A DNA stretch of 64,000 nucleotides, taken from NCBI GenBank assembly GCA_963576475.1, contig OY754977.1, positions 11,039,089 to 11,103,088 of the forward strand. Reading direction: 5' to 3'. Source of the stretch: Molanna angustata. Lineage: Eukaryota; Arthropoda; Insecta; Trichoptera; Molannidae. Under the pieces are notes generated by a model. It was not told the origin of the DNA. It made no database searches and was given only the letters and a program-made list of their open reading frames with translations. The position numbers were made by a program, and so were the translations under genes. Positions 55,766 to 64,000 of this stretch are shown here, piece after piece (position 1 is the first letter of the stretch; each line of letters starts with the position of its first letter).

Positions 55766-56455
55766 TTGACGTTACTATCAGTACTATTAGTGTAGCCTTA
55801 TTTTTTGACGTCGTTATCCCTTATACTATTAGCGTAGCCTTATTTTTTTGACGTTACTATCTCTAGTACTATTAGTGTAGCCTTATTTTTTGACGTCGTA
55901 ATCCCTTATACTATTAGCGTAGCCTTATTTTTTTGACGTTACTATCTCTAGTACTATTAGTGTAGCCTTATTTTTTGACGTCGTAATCCCTTATACTATT
56001 AGCGTAGCCTTATTTTTTTGACGTTACTATCTCTAGTACTATTAGTGTAGCCTTATTTTTTGACGTCGTAATCCCTTATACTATTAGCGTAGCCTTATTT
56101 TTTTGACGTTACTATCTCTAGTACTATTAGTGTAGCCTTATTTTTTGACGTCGTAATCCCTTATACTATTAGCGTAGCCTTATTTTTTTGACGTTACTAT
56201 CTCTAGTACTATTAGTGTAGCCTTATTTTTTGACGTCGTAATCCCTTATACTATTAGCGTAGCCTTATTTTTTTGACGTTACTATCTCTAGTACTATTAG
56301 TGTAGCCTTATTTTTTGACGTCGTAATCCCTTATACTATTAGCGTAGCCTTATTTTTTTGACGTTACTATCTCTAGTACTATTAGCGTAGCCTTTTTGCC
56401 GTTACCATATCTAGTAAGTACTAGTGTAGCCTTATTTTTTGACGTCGTAATCTCT
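55766..56455. repeat. 85-bp satellite, about eight copies, dimeric
   Basis: GACGTCG starts at 55807, 55892, 55977, 56062, 56147, 56232 and 56317, exactly 85 bases apart, with a last degenerate unit at 56441. Each unit is two related halves of 42 and 43 bp (GACGTCGTAATCCCTTATAC and GACGTTACTATCTCTAGTAC, each followed by TATTAGYGTAGCC and a T-rich run). The edges are more diverged than the centre, as expected of unequal exchange. Confidence 0.95.
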
Positions 56456-57145
56456 TACTAATTTGAGTTTTTTTATTCGTCTATATTTTCATAAAATTTC
56501 AGCGTTCTAGCTTTTTAGTTTTAGAGATACAAAATTTTGTAGGCCTAGAATTTCCTATATATTTTGAAATTTCAGGCTCTGTGCATTGAGCGGATCAAAA
56601 GTTATAAGGGACACAGACACACTACGAATTCTGAGTAAATCCATATGTATACAACATATATGTATGCTGCGAAGCCTCTAAGTTGGTATTTTTTACTTCA
56701 AAGTTGAAATAATCGTGAAAAATATAGACGGTGTTACTTATTCTCTGACACTTGATTGCGGACCTGGCGTAAAGACGATTCCAGAATCCCAAGTGTCACA
56801 TCTCTTTACTCACAACCACGAACCATTAGCGAACTAGCCCGGAGGCATAGTCCAGCTCGCAAGTGAGCGGCCCACAGCATCCACGAGGCACAAGGTCTCG
56901 CTTCCTCAGTGGCACGCGCTCTGTGTGTGCTGTACAACGGTCTCCGGTCTGTTTTAGCCTCTGCACGTCTCTGCCATTACTACCGTTGTTCTCGAGTTAG
57001 TTATGACTGTACTATGAACACGGTGGCCCACCCTGTGTGCCCACATTCACCTCTTCGGATCTCGTCACCCCACGTCTGACTTGGCTTGATACTTTGTCAA
57101 TATGTCGAGAAATAAATTCTCTTGAGCAAATCGTAAGTTAGATTA
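56456..57145 (+). mobile_element. Repeat A 3' half with a GC-rich insertion
   Basis: 56461-56727 matches the 3' half of repeat A (CAGCGTTCTAGCTTT, GAGCGGATCAAAAGTTATAA, GCGAAGCCTCTAAGTTGG). The match resumes at about 57082 (TTGGCTTGATACTTTGTC and the end hairpin). The 5' half is replaced by the 85-bp satellite. The roughly 350 bp between, 56728-57081, are GC-rich and foreign in composition, with no recognised motif. Confidence 0.65.
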
Positions 57146-57444
57146 CGCCAGCAAAAAAATGTTTTATTTTAAGATCATATATTTTTTTGCTTTTAATATA
57201 AATGTTTGGGAATAAAACACTACTAAGAATATAAGAGGCAATTTATTCCATTTTAAATGACCGTTCATATTAAAACTGCGACCAAAGTATGCCACCTTAT
57301 TGACTCTATCTAATTATTTTAAAGAGTTGTTACTCTATGATCCAGATGATTTAAATGTAAGCTGCCTTCCTAATAGAACATTCTTTTGACCCAGTTCTTG
57401 GACGTAGTATAGAGCCAAGTCATTCAGGGCCTTAAACACCATCA
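57146..57444. other. Unassigned sequence
   Basis: No supported feature between repeat A and foldback element F. Confidence 0.2.
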
Positions 57445-57627
57445 GGGGGGCAAGTCTGGTTCAATCGGCGAAATCAAAACCCTGACGATTACCCATATCA
57501 TGGATATAATTATTATATGGAGTTCTATAATATCTTTAGATGTCATAGAACTCCATACGATAATTATATCCATCATATGGGTAATCACTAGGGTTTTGAT
57601 TTCGGGATCGAACCAGACTTGCCCCCC
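57445..57627. mobile_element. Foldback element F, copy 2, intact
   Basis: AGGGGGGCAAGTCTGGTTC at the left mirrors GAACCAGACTTGCCCCCCT at the right, and the arms pair inward (AAATCAAAACC, GATTACCCATA, TATAATTATTATATGGAGTTC) to a loop near 57530-57545. The entire element is one hairpin, 183 bp. Copy 1 is at 33763-34170. Confidence 0.85.
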
Positions 57628-57954
57628 TGGCTTACCTTGTCTACTCGCGTTCTGGACCGGTGTAGTTCGCTAAGAGGAGGTGTTATGTAACTTTTTTTTT
57701 CAAATAACAATCTTCATCTCTCTGTCAAGCTGATACTTGGGCAAACCAGCATAATTAGAATTATATTAATCCAGTGTTGAATAAAATGATCAATAAACGC
57801 TATAGACTAACCGGATCTTGTATATCTAATAAACATCCATGTACCAGGAAGGTCAGTCAGTTCGTGGGAACAATATATTTCATGTTACTTATTGCAGAAC
57901 GAACTTTAGACTAAATGCTATTATTCCGCATGTTACATATTATAGACCTTAGAA
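57628..57954. other. Unassigned sequence
   Basis: No supported feature. Confidence 0.2.
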
Positions 57955-58074
57955 AACGCACAATTCATTTTACCAATGTCGGAAGAGCTGTCAAAGTATT
58001 AGTAGATATTAAACGTGAAAATTTTCAGCACAAATAATAATAATAATAATTAGGCGGACAAAAATTTAACAACA

Positions 58075-58985
58075 TTAAATTTAAATTACGAGAATGCCAA
58101 TAACAATATTATAAATATAAATGACGACCTTCTAAATTCGTGGCTAAATAAAATAATTCATTCTGTACATCCAAAATTTCTCAACCAATCTTATGTTGAC
58201 AAAATTCGGTCAAACAAATGGTTGAGTATTGGTGATTTGGACGCGGATTTAGAAGGTTTTATAATAGCGATTCAGGATAGAGTAATAAAAACTAAAAATT
58301 ATCAAAAATATATAATAAAAGACATAAATATAGTAGATGATAGTTGTAGGAAATGTTTGGCTTTTCCGAAAACAATCGAGCATATAATATCGGGCTGTTC
58401 TTTTCTCGCGCAATCAGAATATACATTTTGACATAACCAAGTAGCAAAAATAATACACCAAAATTTAGCTATTAAATATAAATTAATTGACGCGATAAAC
58501 ATAAAACCATATTATGAATATGATCCGATTTCATTTTTAGAAAATAATAATATTTCGCTTTATTACGATAAAACAATATTAACTGACCGGTCAATTCAAC
58601 ATAACAGACCCGATTTAATAATACATGATAAAATTAAAAAATAACATATATTTGCGACGTGGCTATTCCAAATTCTAGTAATATTATAAAAACTTTTGAT
58701 GAAAAAATTAGAAAATACACCGCTTTAGGTAATGAGATTAAAAGACTTTGGCATTCTCGTAAAATAATAATATTACCGTTCATTATTTCAGCCACTGGCA
58801 TTATTCCAAAATCGTTAATCCGTAATTTAGAAATTATAGATTTATCGAAAAATTTAATAATAAAAATGCAAAAAACGGTAATTATGAATACATGTAGAAT
58901 CGTTAAAGATTTTTTAAACGTTAATATTCGGGAATCAGTAGGGTTGTTAGGTAGTATAGAGACCTCCTCAGAGCCTAATCCTTTG
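58075..58985 (+). pseudogene. LINE remnant with zinc knuckle and restriction-like endonuclease (R2-like)
   Basis: The plus strand reads NDDLLNSWLNKIIHSVHPKF, LNQSYVDKIRSNKWLSIGDL, DADLEGFIIAIQDRVIKTKN, then a CCHC-type knuckle DSCRKCLAFPKTIEHIISGC, a stop at 58429, then HNQVAKIIHQNLAIKYKLID and RPDLIIHDKIKK. After a frameshift near 58640 it continues TYICDVAIPNSSNIIKTFDE, KIRKYTALGNEIKRLWHSRK and IISATGIIPKSLIRN. The C-x2-C...H-x4-C knuckle, RPD and CDVAIP endonuclease motifs in this order are those of LINEs with a restriction-like endonuclease. Reverse transcriptase is absent; the copy is 5' truncated. Confidence 0.85.
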
Positions 58986-59291
58986 ATATGTTAAGTATCT
59001 GGATGGGTGAACTATTCCCAATTGAAAGCTTGATGATGCGTTTGTTGCATTTTATTTTGCTCTTTTAAATAAATTACAATTTACGCATTGATCTGCTAAT
59101 TCTTTTGAGGAAGTGTATAATGGTAATAATAATAATTGAGTGTTATTATTTGTAGTGCTTAATTGTTATTAATATCATTAGTAAATCGGCCAGCGCCGCA
59201 TAAAAAATAGTAAGTATCATACAATTAATTAAATAATATGTTGAGAAAACTAATTTATTTAAATATGTGATCAAATACGAATACCTTAGAC

Positions 59292-60121
59292 CAGGGGTTG
59301 GCAAAGTGCGGCTCCAGAGCCGCATGCGGCTCTTTGGCTCCTTGAGTGCGGCTCTGGCACAAATATCCACGGACACGAACACGGGTTTCAGGAGTTTAAA
59401 AACAGTAGCGCGACCTTAGCATTCGTCAAAAATCCTCTTAATGCTACGATAACTGAGATGGAATTTTCTCCTTTTGGCATTGACATTGGTAACATTGAAA
59501 TACAATTGCAGGATTTAATAAACAAGGAAATATGGAGCTCTAAATTTCAACGTCTTTGTATTGATTTGGAAATATTGGAGAAGAACAAATGTGATCTTAG
59601 TTCACAACACAAGTGGTCTGCTTTGAAAGACCTGAAGAAGGAAGACATGATCATTTTCAACGTCTGGAATAGTATTCTTGACTCTTACGATCAGCTGAGA
59701 AAACTCGCGTTTGCTGGTCTTTCCCTTTTTGGTTCTACATATTCATGCGAACAATCTTTTTCAAGCATGAACTTTATCAAGAGTAAACTGAGAAGTCGTC
59801 TTATTGATGAGAACCTGGAATCATGCCTAAAATTAAAAACAACAACATACAAACCTGACTTTCCAAGGAGATACTTGTTCGCATTAAATGTTTGTCATTC
59901 ATTTTCATGGTTTAAATTTATGGACACTTTTCTTTCATATTATTGCTTTTTATTAAGTGTGAAATAAAGTTTTATTCAGTGTACCCGTAATTTAATGAAG
60001 GTCTAAAATCATAATAAAGGTTTACTAAATTAAAAAACAGATTTGGCTCTCAGAATTTTTTTGAATCGTTGTAATGTAGGTACATATTTGGCTCTTTGGC
60101 CAATAAGTTTCCCGACCACTG
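59292..60121 (+). mobile_element. hAT transposon, internally deleted, 830 bp
   Basis: Terminal inverted repeats CAGGGGTTGGCAAAGT (left) and CAGTGGTCGGGAAACT (right, reversed) share 12 of 16 bases. They are flanked by an 8-bp target duplication, CCTTAGAC (59284-59291) and CCTTAGAA (60122-60129), seven of eight identical, as expected of hAT elements. Subterminal GCGGCTC repeats cluster at the left end. The left end jumps directly to C-terminal transposase coding, so most of the gene was deleted. Confidence 0.93.
59382..59967 (+). pseudogene. hAT transposase C-terminal fragment with dimerisation domain
   Basis: The open frame extends upstream of the ATG at 59458: FQEFKNSSATLAFVKNPLNA, TITEMEFSPFGIDIGNIEIQ. 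Then KFQRLCIDLEI, WSALKDLKKEDMIIFNVWNS, and the hAT C-terminal signature KLAFAGLSLFGSTYSCEQSF, SSMNFIKSKLRSRLIDENLE, SCLKLKTTTYKPDF. In intact relatives this domain mediates transposase multimerisation. No BED zinc finger or catalytic DDE residues remain apart from this end, so it cannot transpose by itself. The frame shows no internal stop. Confidence 0.9.
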
Positions 60122-60605
60122 CCTTAGAAGAATACATAATAATCTTTTTCCTAACCTTAAATGGCAAAGATGTTAATAAAATTATCAATTTCCATTCAAT
60201 TTATAAAGCAACTCGCTATTTTCATTAAAGACTAACTAAACCTAACCAAAAAAATAACGGGTATGGAAATTTACGTACAAATCATATTATTATTTCGTTG
60301 TCGTATTTTATTAAATCCCGTACAATATTCGGTTAGGTTTAGTTAGCGCTTAATGATAATGGGGACTCCGTGAGCGAGTTGCTTTTTAAATTGAATAGAA
60401 ATTGGTTACAGGAAAAACATTATCAACACCTTTGCCATTTGAGGTTAGAAATAAGTTTATTATGTATTCGTATTTGTCAAGCCATTTGATCACATTTTTT
60501 AAATAAATTATATACCTAGCTAAGTCAACATATTTTTATCTAATTTTATAATTTTGAACACTGTTAATTTTTACAGCTCTTCCGACATTGGTAAAATGCA
60601 CAGAT

Positions 60606-62429
60606 AATATATGTAGAAGTAAACTTGATAAATGCGTTTTCCAAGCCCTAGTAATATCTACATCAATGTTTGCGATGCAAGTAGATATATGTATATGCAA
60701 TATTGTCATGATATACGGCTGTGTTTCTCAAACATAGATAAGAGTTATGTTAAAATACTTTGATTTCATAAAATTATTCAATCCTTTTGGTTGATCCATT
60801 GAAGTCAAACGACTCAATTTTTGAATATTTTTTTGAAATAAAATTATTTTAGCTATAGGTAGGTACTATTACATTATTTTTGTTGAAATTACCGATATTT
60901 TTGTTGAAAAGTGTCGCGTCCTACAGCTGTAAAAGCATTTTCTACCTCTTCTCCTTCCCTCCTTTATTTTATTTCATTATTTCACTCTTTTTCTTCCTCC
61001 CTATCATATTTTGATGATCCGTTCTTAGCAAATTTAATTTGATTGTTAGTTACTTTGTATATTAGTTTATGAAATAATATCATTGAGTGTACAGATTTTA
61101 TTTACATTATTTTATGTTTATTTACTATTTTTATGTATACTTTTCTGTTTTGTTTCCCTGTCAAAATAAAATAAAAGTATTAAAAAAAATATCTAACTGC
61201 GCCACAAAGACGAACAAGAAATTTCCACTTTAGGATTTTGATAAAATCAACTACTTGAAGATTTATTTCCGTTTTACAAGACGATCGTTTTGGTTGATTT
61301 AGCCTTTCTCGATGAAAAAGGTACCGACGGTCAGTTTATAAAAGCCTAATCATCTGAATCGATTGTCCCGTGAAAAGATAATATTATAATGTAGTAATTT
61401 ATTTGTAGTTTATTAAAATCCTTAAATGAATTTCCACATCAGTCCTGACCATGGAGTAAGGAATATAAGGAGAGATCATTTCGTATAAAATTCTACGGTA
61501 CTAGTGAAGCAGCTCGAGGGGAGGAGTAGGACGCGGAAGTGGCGCGGGCGGGTGACACTTCGACAGAGCCGCATTATCACTTTTTAAAAATCAATTATTA
61601 ACTAGGATGAAATAAATTAAATCATTTAGTTATCAACCGTTGTTTGTGCACTCCTATGTTGGAAAGTCTTTGGACTTTCAAGAATCTGAAACAAAATAAT
61701 GGCCAGCAGTATTATTTATTGTTCCGTGGTCCTGCCCATCGACACAATAAAAACATGATATTTATGGTACAATTTTAGTCTTCGTTTTTGAATTTCGAAT
61801 GAAGTCATTGTACATATTATCAGAAACCACATTTCAACAACCATTTTCTTTGATGACAGCCACACTTCCAGAATTGTGATGTCTATTTTTTCTGATCTTT
61901 CTGCAAAATGTATTAGATGTCGGTTATAAAAAAATGCACATACTAGAAGATGCAGGTCATCTGATTCGATCAGTTAAATTTAGTTGTGGATTATGGAGTA
62001 CTGTCATCGACCGTCTAGCGGTCTAGCTTAGTGGTCGGGAAACTCATTAGTTAAATGAGTTAAATATCAACAGTACAACGATTGAAATTTACTTTGAGTG
62101 CCAACATTTAACTAAATATTTTAGAGGAAGTTAGAATTATCGACACACAACTTGAGAAATCAAGTACGCTGCGCAGAGTGCAAATTCTGTGAGATCCGTC
62201 CCCCCCTCCGCCGTAAATTATCAATTTATTGATGTGATTATATCTACAGCAGAGGGAAATTTATTTGAAATTATAACGCGAATTTTAATCTTAAAAAAAT
62301 TGTTTTTTTTCTTCATTAGTTTACATGGCATTCCACACAATCATAAATGGAAAAGAACTTCTATGTTCGTGATTCGCTCGCCACTTGCACATGCTGTCAT
62401 GGTGCAATGCCTGGTTTTAGTTAAGGGGG
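60606..62429. other. Unassigned AT-rich sequence, 1.8 kb
   Basis: No gene supported. A GC-rich patch at about 61505-61570 (GGACGCGGAAGTGGCGCGGG) is unexplained. A TC/TA-rich stretch lies at about 60940-61010. Confidence 0.25.
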
Positions 62430-62770
62430 TATATAAACCTAAGCACCCCAATTTCAAATCAAATTTCTCAAATGTATTAAACAGTGTGATTCTAAAAATT
62501 ACAATAAGTGTTTTCAACATTTCTCTAGTGAATGTTCTTCTTACAATTTTAAAATACATTCTTAATTCCCCTAAAAATATATTAAAAATATTATGTTATA
62601 CAGCATTTTTTTTTAATTACTCCATAATTATGTGTCGAAGAGAAATAAATCTTTTATATGCTCAAAGAATGTATAAAATCCAAGTGAATGACCGACAAAT
62701 TTTTTTTAAATTTCAAGTAAGGTTTGTTCTTAAAATGCGAAAAATCAACAAATTTTGAGTTTCAAACAAC
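62430..62770 (+). repeat. Dispersed repeat C, copy 3
   Basis: CACCCCAATTTCAAATCAAA, TTCTCTAGTGAATGTT, TAATTACTCCATAATTATG and ATCAACAAATTTT match the copy at 41815. The 189-codon frame 62189-62758 runs through this repeat and is not taken as a gene. The GGCAGTTTTAATATATCA end of the repeat continues at 62890-62910 after a LINE insertion. Confidence 0.65.
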
Positions 62771-62799
62771 ATTTTAACGCACGCGGGTGAGCCGTAGCT

Positions 62800-62893
62800 T
62801 CATAGTGCATTCTTTCTTTGTCAGCCATCTCTCCACTGCTGGATGTAGGCCTCCTCCAATGAACTCCATCTCTCTCTCTCTGCAGTGCATTGG
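62800..62893 (-). pseudogene. RTE-type LINE C-terminal end inside repeat C
   Basis: The minus strand reads RERERWSSLEEAYIQQWRDG and stop, the typical RTE C-terminus, followed by a short 3' region. It interrupts repeat C between 62770 and 62893. Confidence 0.7.
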
Positions 62894-62910
62894 GCAGTTT
62901 TAATATATCA

Positions 62911-63224
62911 TGTTTTCAGTCACTAGATTTAGCGTTGTATGCCTTATTAAGTGTTTACTCTAGTGGCAGGTGTACAATGACCATATATACACTAGACAGT
63001 GGAGTACATTTGTTTCCACCACATATTTGATGATAAATACGCTAGAACACTAGTAACTGTGATAAAAAGCCTTTAAAATAAGAAGATGATAAATACGCAC
63101 CCCGTTCGCTTTCGTCTCTTCCTACTTATGCTCTGTACTGCTTATAAAGCATCTGTACTGTTTATATGCTAGTATTTTAGTTTAGTAGCGAGTAATTTAG
63201 TAGCTTAAAGTGTCTGAACAGCAA
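62911..63224. other. Unassigned sequence
   Basis: No supported feature; a few short direct repeats (GATAAATACGC at 63032 and 63088). Confidence 0.2.
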
Positions 63225-63227
63225 AAA

Positions 63228-63415
63228 TTTAGTCGAGTAGGTTAGTAAGTAATTAATTCAAGTATAGGTTAGTAAGTAATTAAGTCGAGTAGGTTAGTAA
63301 GTAATTAAGTCGAGTAGGTTAGCAAGTAATTAAGTCGAGTAGGTTAGTAAGTAATTAAGTCGAGTAGGTTAGTAAGTAATTAAGTCGGGTACCTAGGTTT
63401 GTAAGTAATTAAGTC
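63228..63415. repeat. 25-bp tandem array, about seven copies
   Basis: Units of GTCGAGTAGGTTAGTAAGTA plus ATTAA, one with GTCGGGTACCTAGGTT. Non-coding; it reads TTAG-rich but is not the TTAGG telomere repeat. Confidence 0.9.
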
Positions 63416-63504
63416 GAGTCGATCCATTTTATTCTATTTTTCGGTCGAATAGCAGCCCCCACCACGCGTCCGTGCTCACTGATTCATCGACTAAATAAGT
63501 CCAC

Positions 63505-63745
63505 TAGGGCCTTACTTAATATTTATAATATGAGTTTAATCCGACGCTAAGTCAGTTTCGGCCATACAAAAAACTGGGTAAGTATCAGCTCAAACACAAA
63601 TTGCAAATAGTAAGTAAGGCCCTTAGGGCCTTACTTACTTTTTGAAATACGAGTTTAATCCGATGCTAAGTCAGTTTCGGCCATACGAAAAACTGGGTAA
63701 GTATCAGCTTAAACACAAATTGCAAATAGTAAGTATGCCCCCTAG
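63505..63745. mobile_element. 119-bp short-TIR element in tandem duplicate
   Basis: Two units (63505-63623 and 63624-63745) about 92 percent alike share TTTAATCCGA-GCTAAGTCAG, TTTCGGCCATAC and AACTGGGTAAGTATCAGCT. Each starts AGGGCCTTACTTA and ends TAGTAAGTAAGGCCCT or a decayed version, giving terminal inverted repeats typical of a miniature transposon. The shared junction suggests tandem duplication after insertion. Confidence 0.75.
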
Positions 63746-63894
63746 AGTCTACAATCCGCACTTACCATTCCGCATTCTGTTTCCGGTTGGCTCTCTCTGA
63801 GATCTCGTAGTATTAAGTCAAATGAGCTGTGAAATTTTATATTAAATGCGAAAAATTAAAAGAATATATTAATTTTATTTATAAATTTATTATT

Positions 63895-63965
63895 TATAAT
63901 AATAAAGCAACTCGCTCACGCGAGTCGCTATTATTATTATAAACAAACTTAAACCTAACCTAAGA
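63895..63965. repeat. Fragment of the 60-kb palindrome family
   Basis: AAAGCAACTCGCTCACGCGA (itself a GCGACTCGCG-type hairpin) followed by AAACTTAAACCTAACCTAAG matches 60205-60250 and the reverse of 60325-60390. The element continues beyond the window. Confidence 0.5.
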
Positions 63966-64000
63966 ATAGAGAAAAGAAGAGCTGGGACTAGACGCTACTA

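Larger units (their letters stand above)
59180..60605. repeat. Large imperfect palindrome carrying a hAT insertion in its left arm
   Basis: The left arm (59220-59290 continuing at 60130-60245) and right arm (60320-60545) are inverted relatives: AATATGTTGA, AATTTATTTAAA-ATGTGATCAAAT, ACGAATAC, ATACATAATAA, AAAGCAACTCGC and CTAACTAAACCTAACC all recur reversed. The hAT element at 59292-60121 is present only in the left arm. A related fragment with AAAGCAACTCGCTCACG and AAACCTAACC ends the window at 63895-63962. Confidence 0.75.

Noticed and set aside
62189..62758. 189-codon frame on the plus strand
   Set aside because: Runs through dispersed repeat C, which is present twice more without a conserved frame.

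Overview
This window is AT-rich, intron-bearing, repeat-dominated eukaryotic DNA. It looks like an insect, most probably a moth or butterfly. The clues are a furin-family exon with a GT donor at the family's usual position, short TAGGTACCTA-type motifs scattered throughout, and many fragments of an RTE-type LINE with a (TATG)n tail of the kind common in Lepidoptera. The species cannot be named from this sequence. There is no operon organisation and no bacterial gene. Most long open frames here come from transposons or from minisatellites whose period is a multiple of three.

Host genes are sparse. A first coding exon of a furin-like proprotein convertase lies at 1843-2016 on the minus strand; the rest of that gene lies left of the window or in its first 1.8 kb. 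A 106-bp candidate exon at 9970-10075 (+) reads like the end of an immunoglobulin-like domain. No other host exon is supported.

From left to right: 3-15 kb holds tRNA-derived SINEs, LINE remnants, a Helentron-like repeat inserted into a degenerate minisatellite, Penelope remnants, and a foldback element with a hammerhead-like motif. 16.3-17.2 kb is a 105-bp tandem array. 17.6-19.7 kb has two successive Helentron-like copies. 20.7-22.8 kb is a 2-kb element built from four kinds of internal tandem repeat. 26.6-29.2 kb is a Penelope-like retroelement with intact reverse transcriptase and GIY-YIG motifs, bounded by 0.5-kb inverted arms that each carry a hammerhead-like motif. 29.6-33.8 kb is a PIF/Harbinger transposon with a broken three-exon transposase converging on a Myb/SANT-like gene, itself invaded by other repeats. 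33.8-34.2 kb is a foldback element split by a SINE. 34.7-39.3 kb is mostly LINE and SINE debris plus a 39-bp minisatellite. 42.3-46.8 kb is a tandem triplication of a 1.3-1.75 kb unit, each with an 18-bp minisatellite followed by roughly 130-bp repeats. 48.1-48.9 kb holds RTE C-terminal coding sequence meeting a SINE tail to tail. 51.7-52.4 kb is a short DNA transposon flanked by TTAA. 54.0-57.1 kb has further Helentron-like copies and an 85-bp satellite. 57.9-60.6 kb is a nested structure: a remnant of a LINE with a restriction-like endonuclease, a large palindrome, and an 830-bp hAT element with an 8-bp target duplication inserted into one palindrome arm. 62.4-63.8 kb has small repeats.

There is no convincing undescribed multi-gene system. 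The most interesting material is structural: hammerhead-like motifs in inverted pairs, the nested palindrome and hAT insertion with an internal empty site, the tandem triplication of a satellite-bearing unit, and the split Harbinger element.
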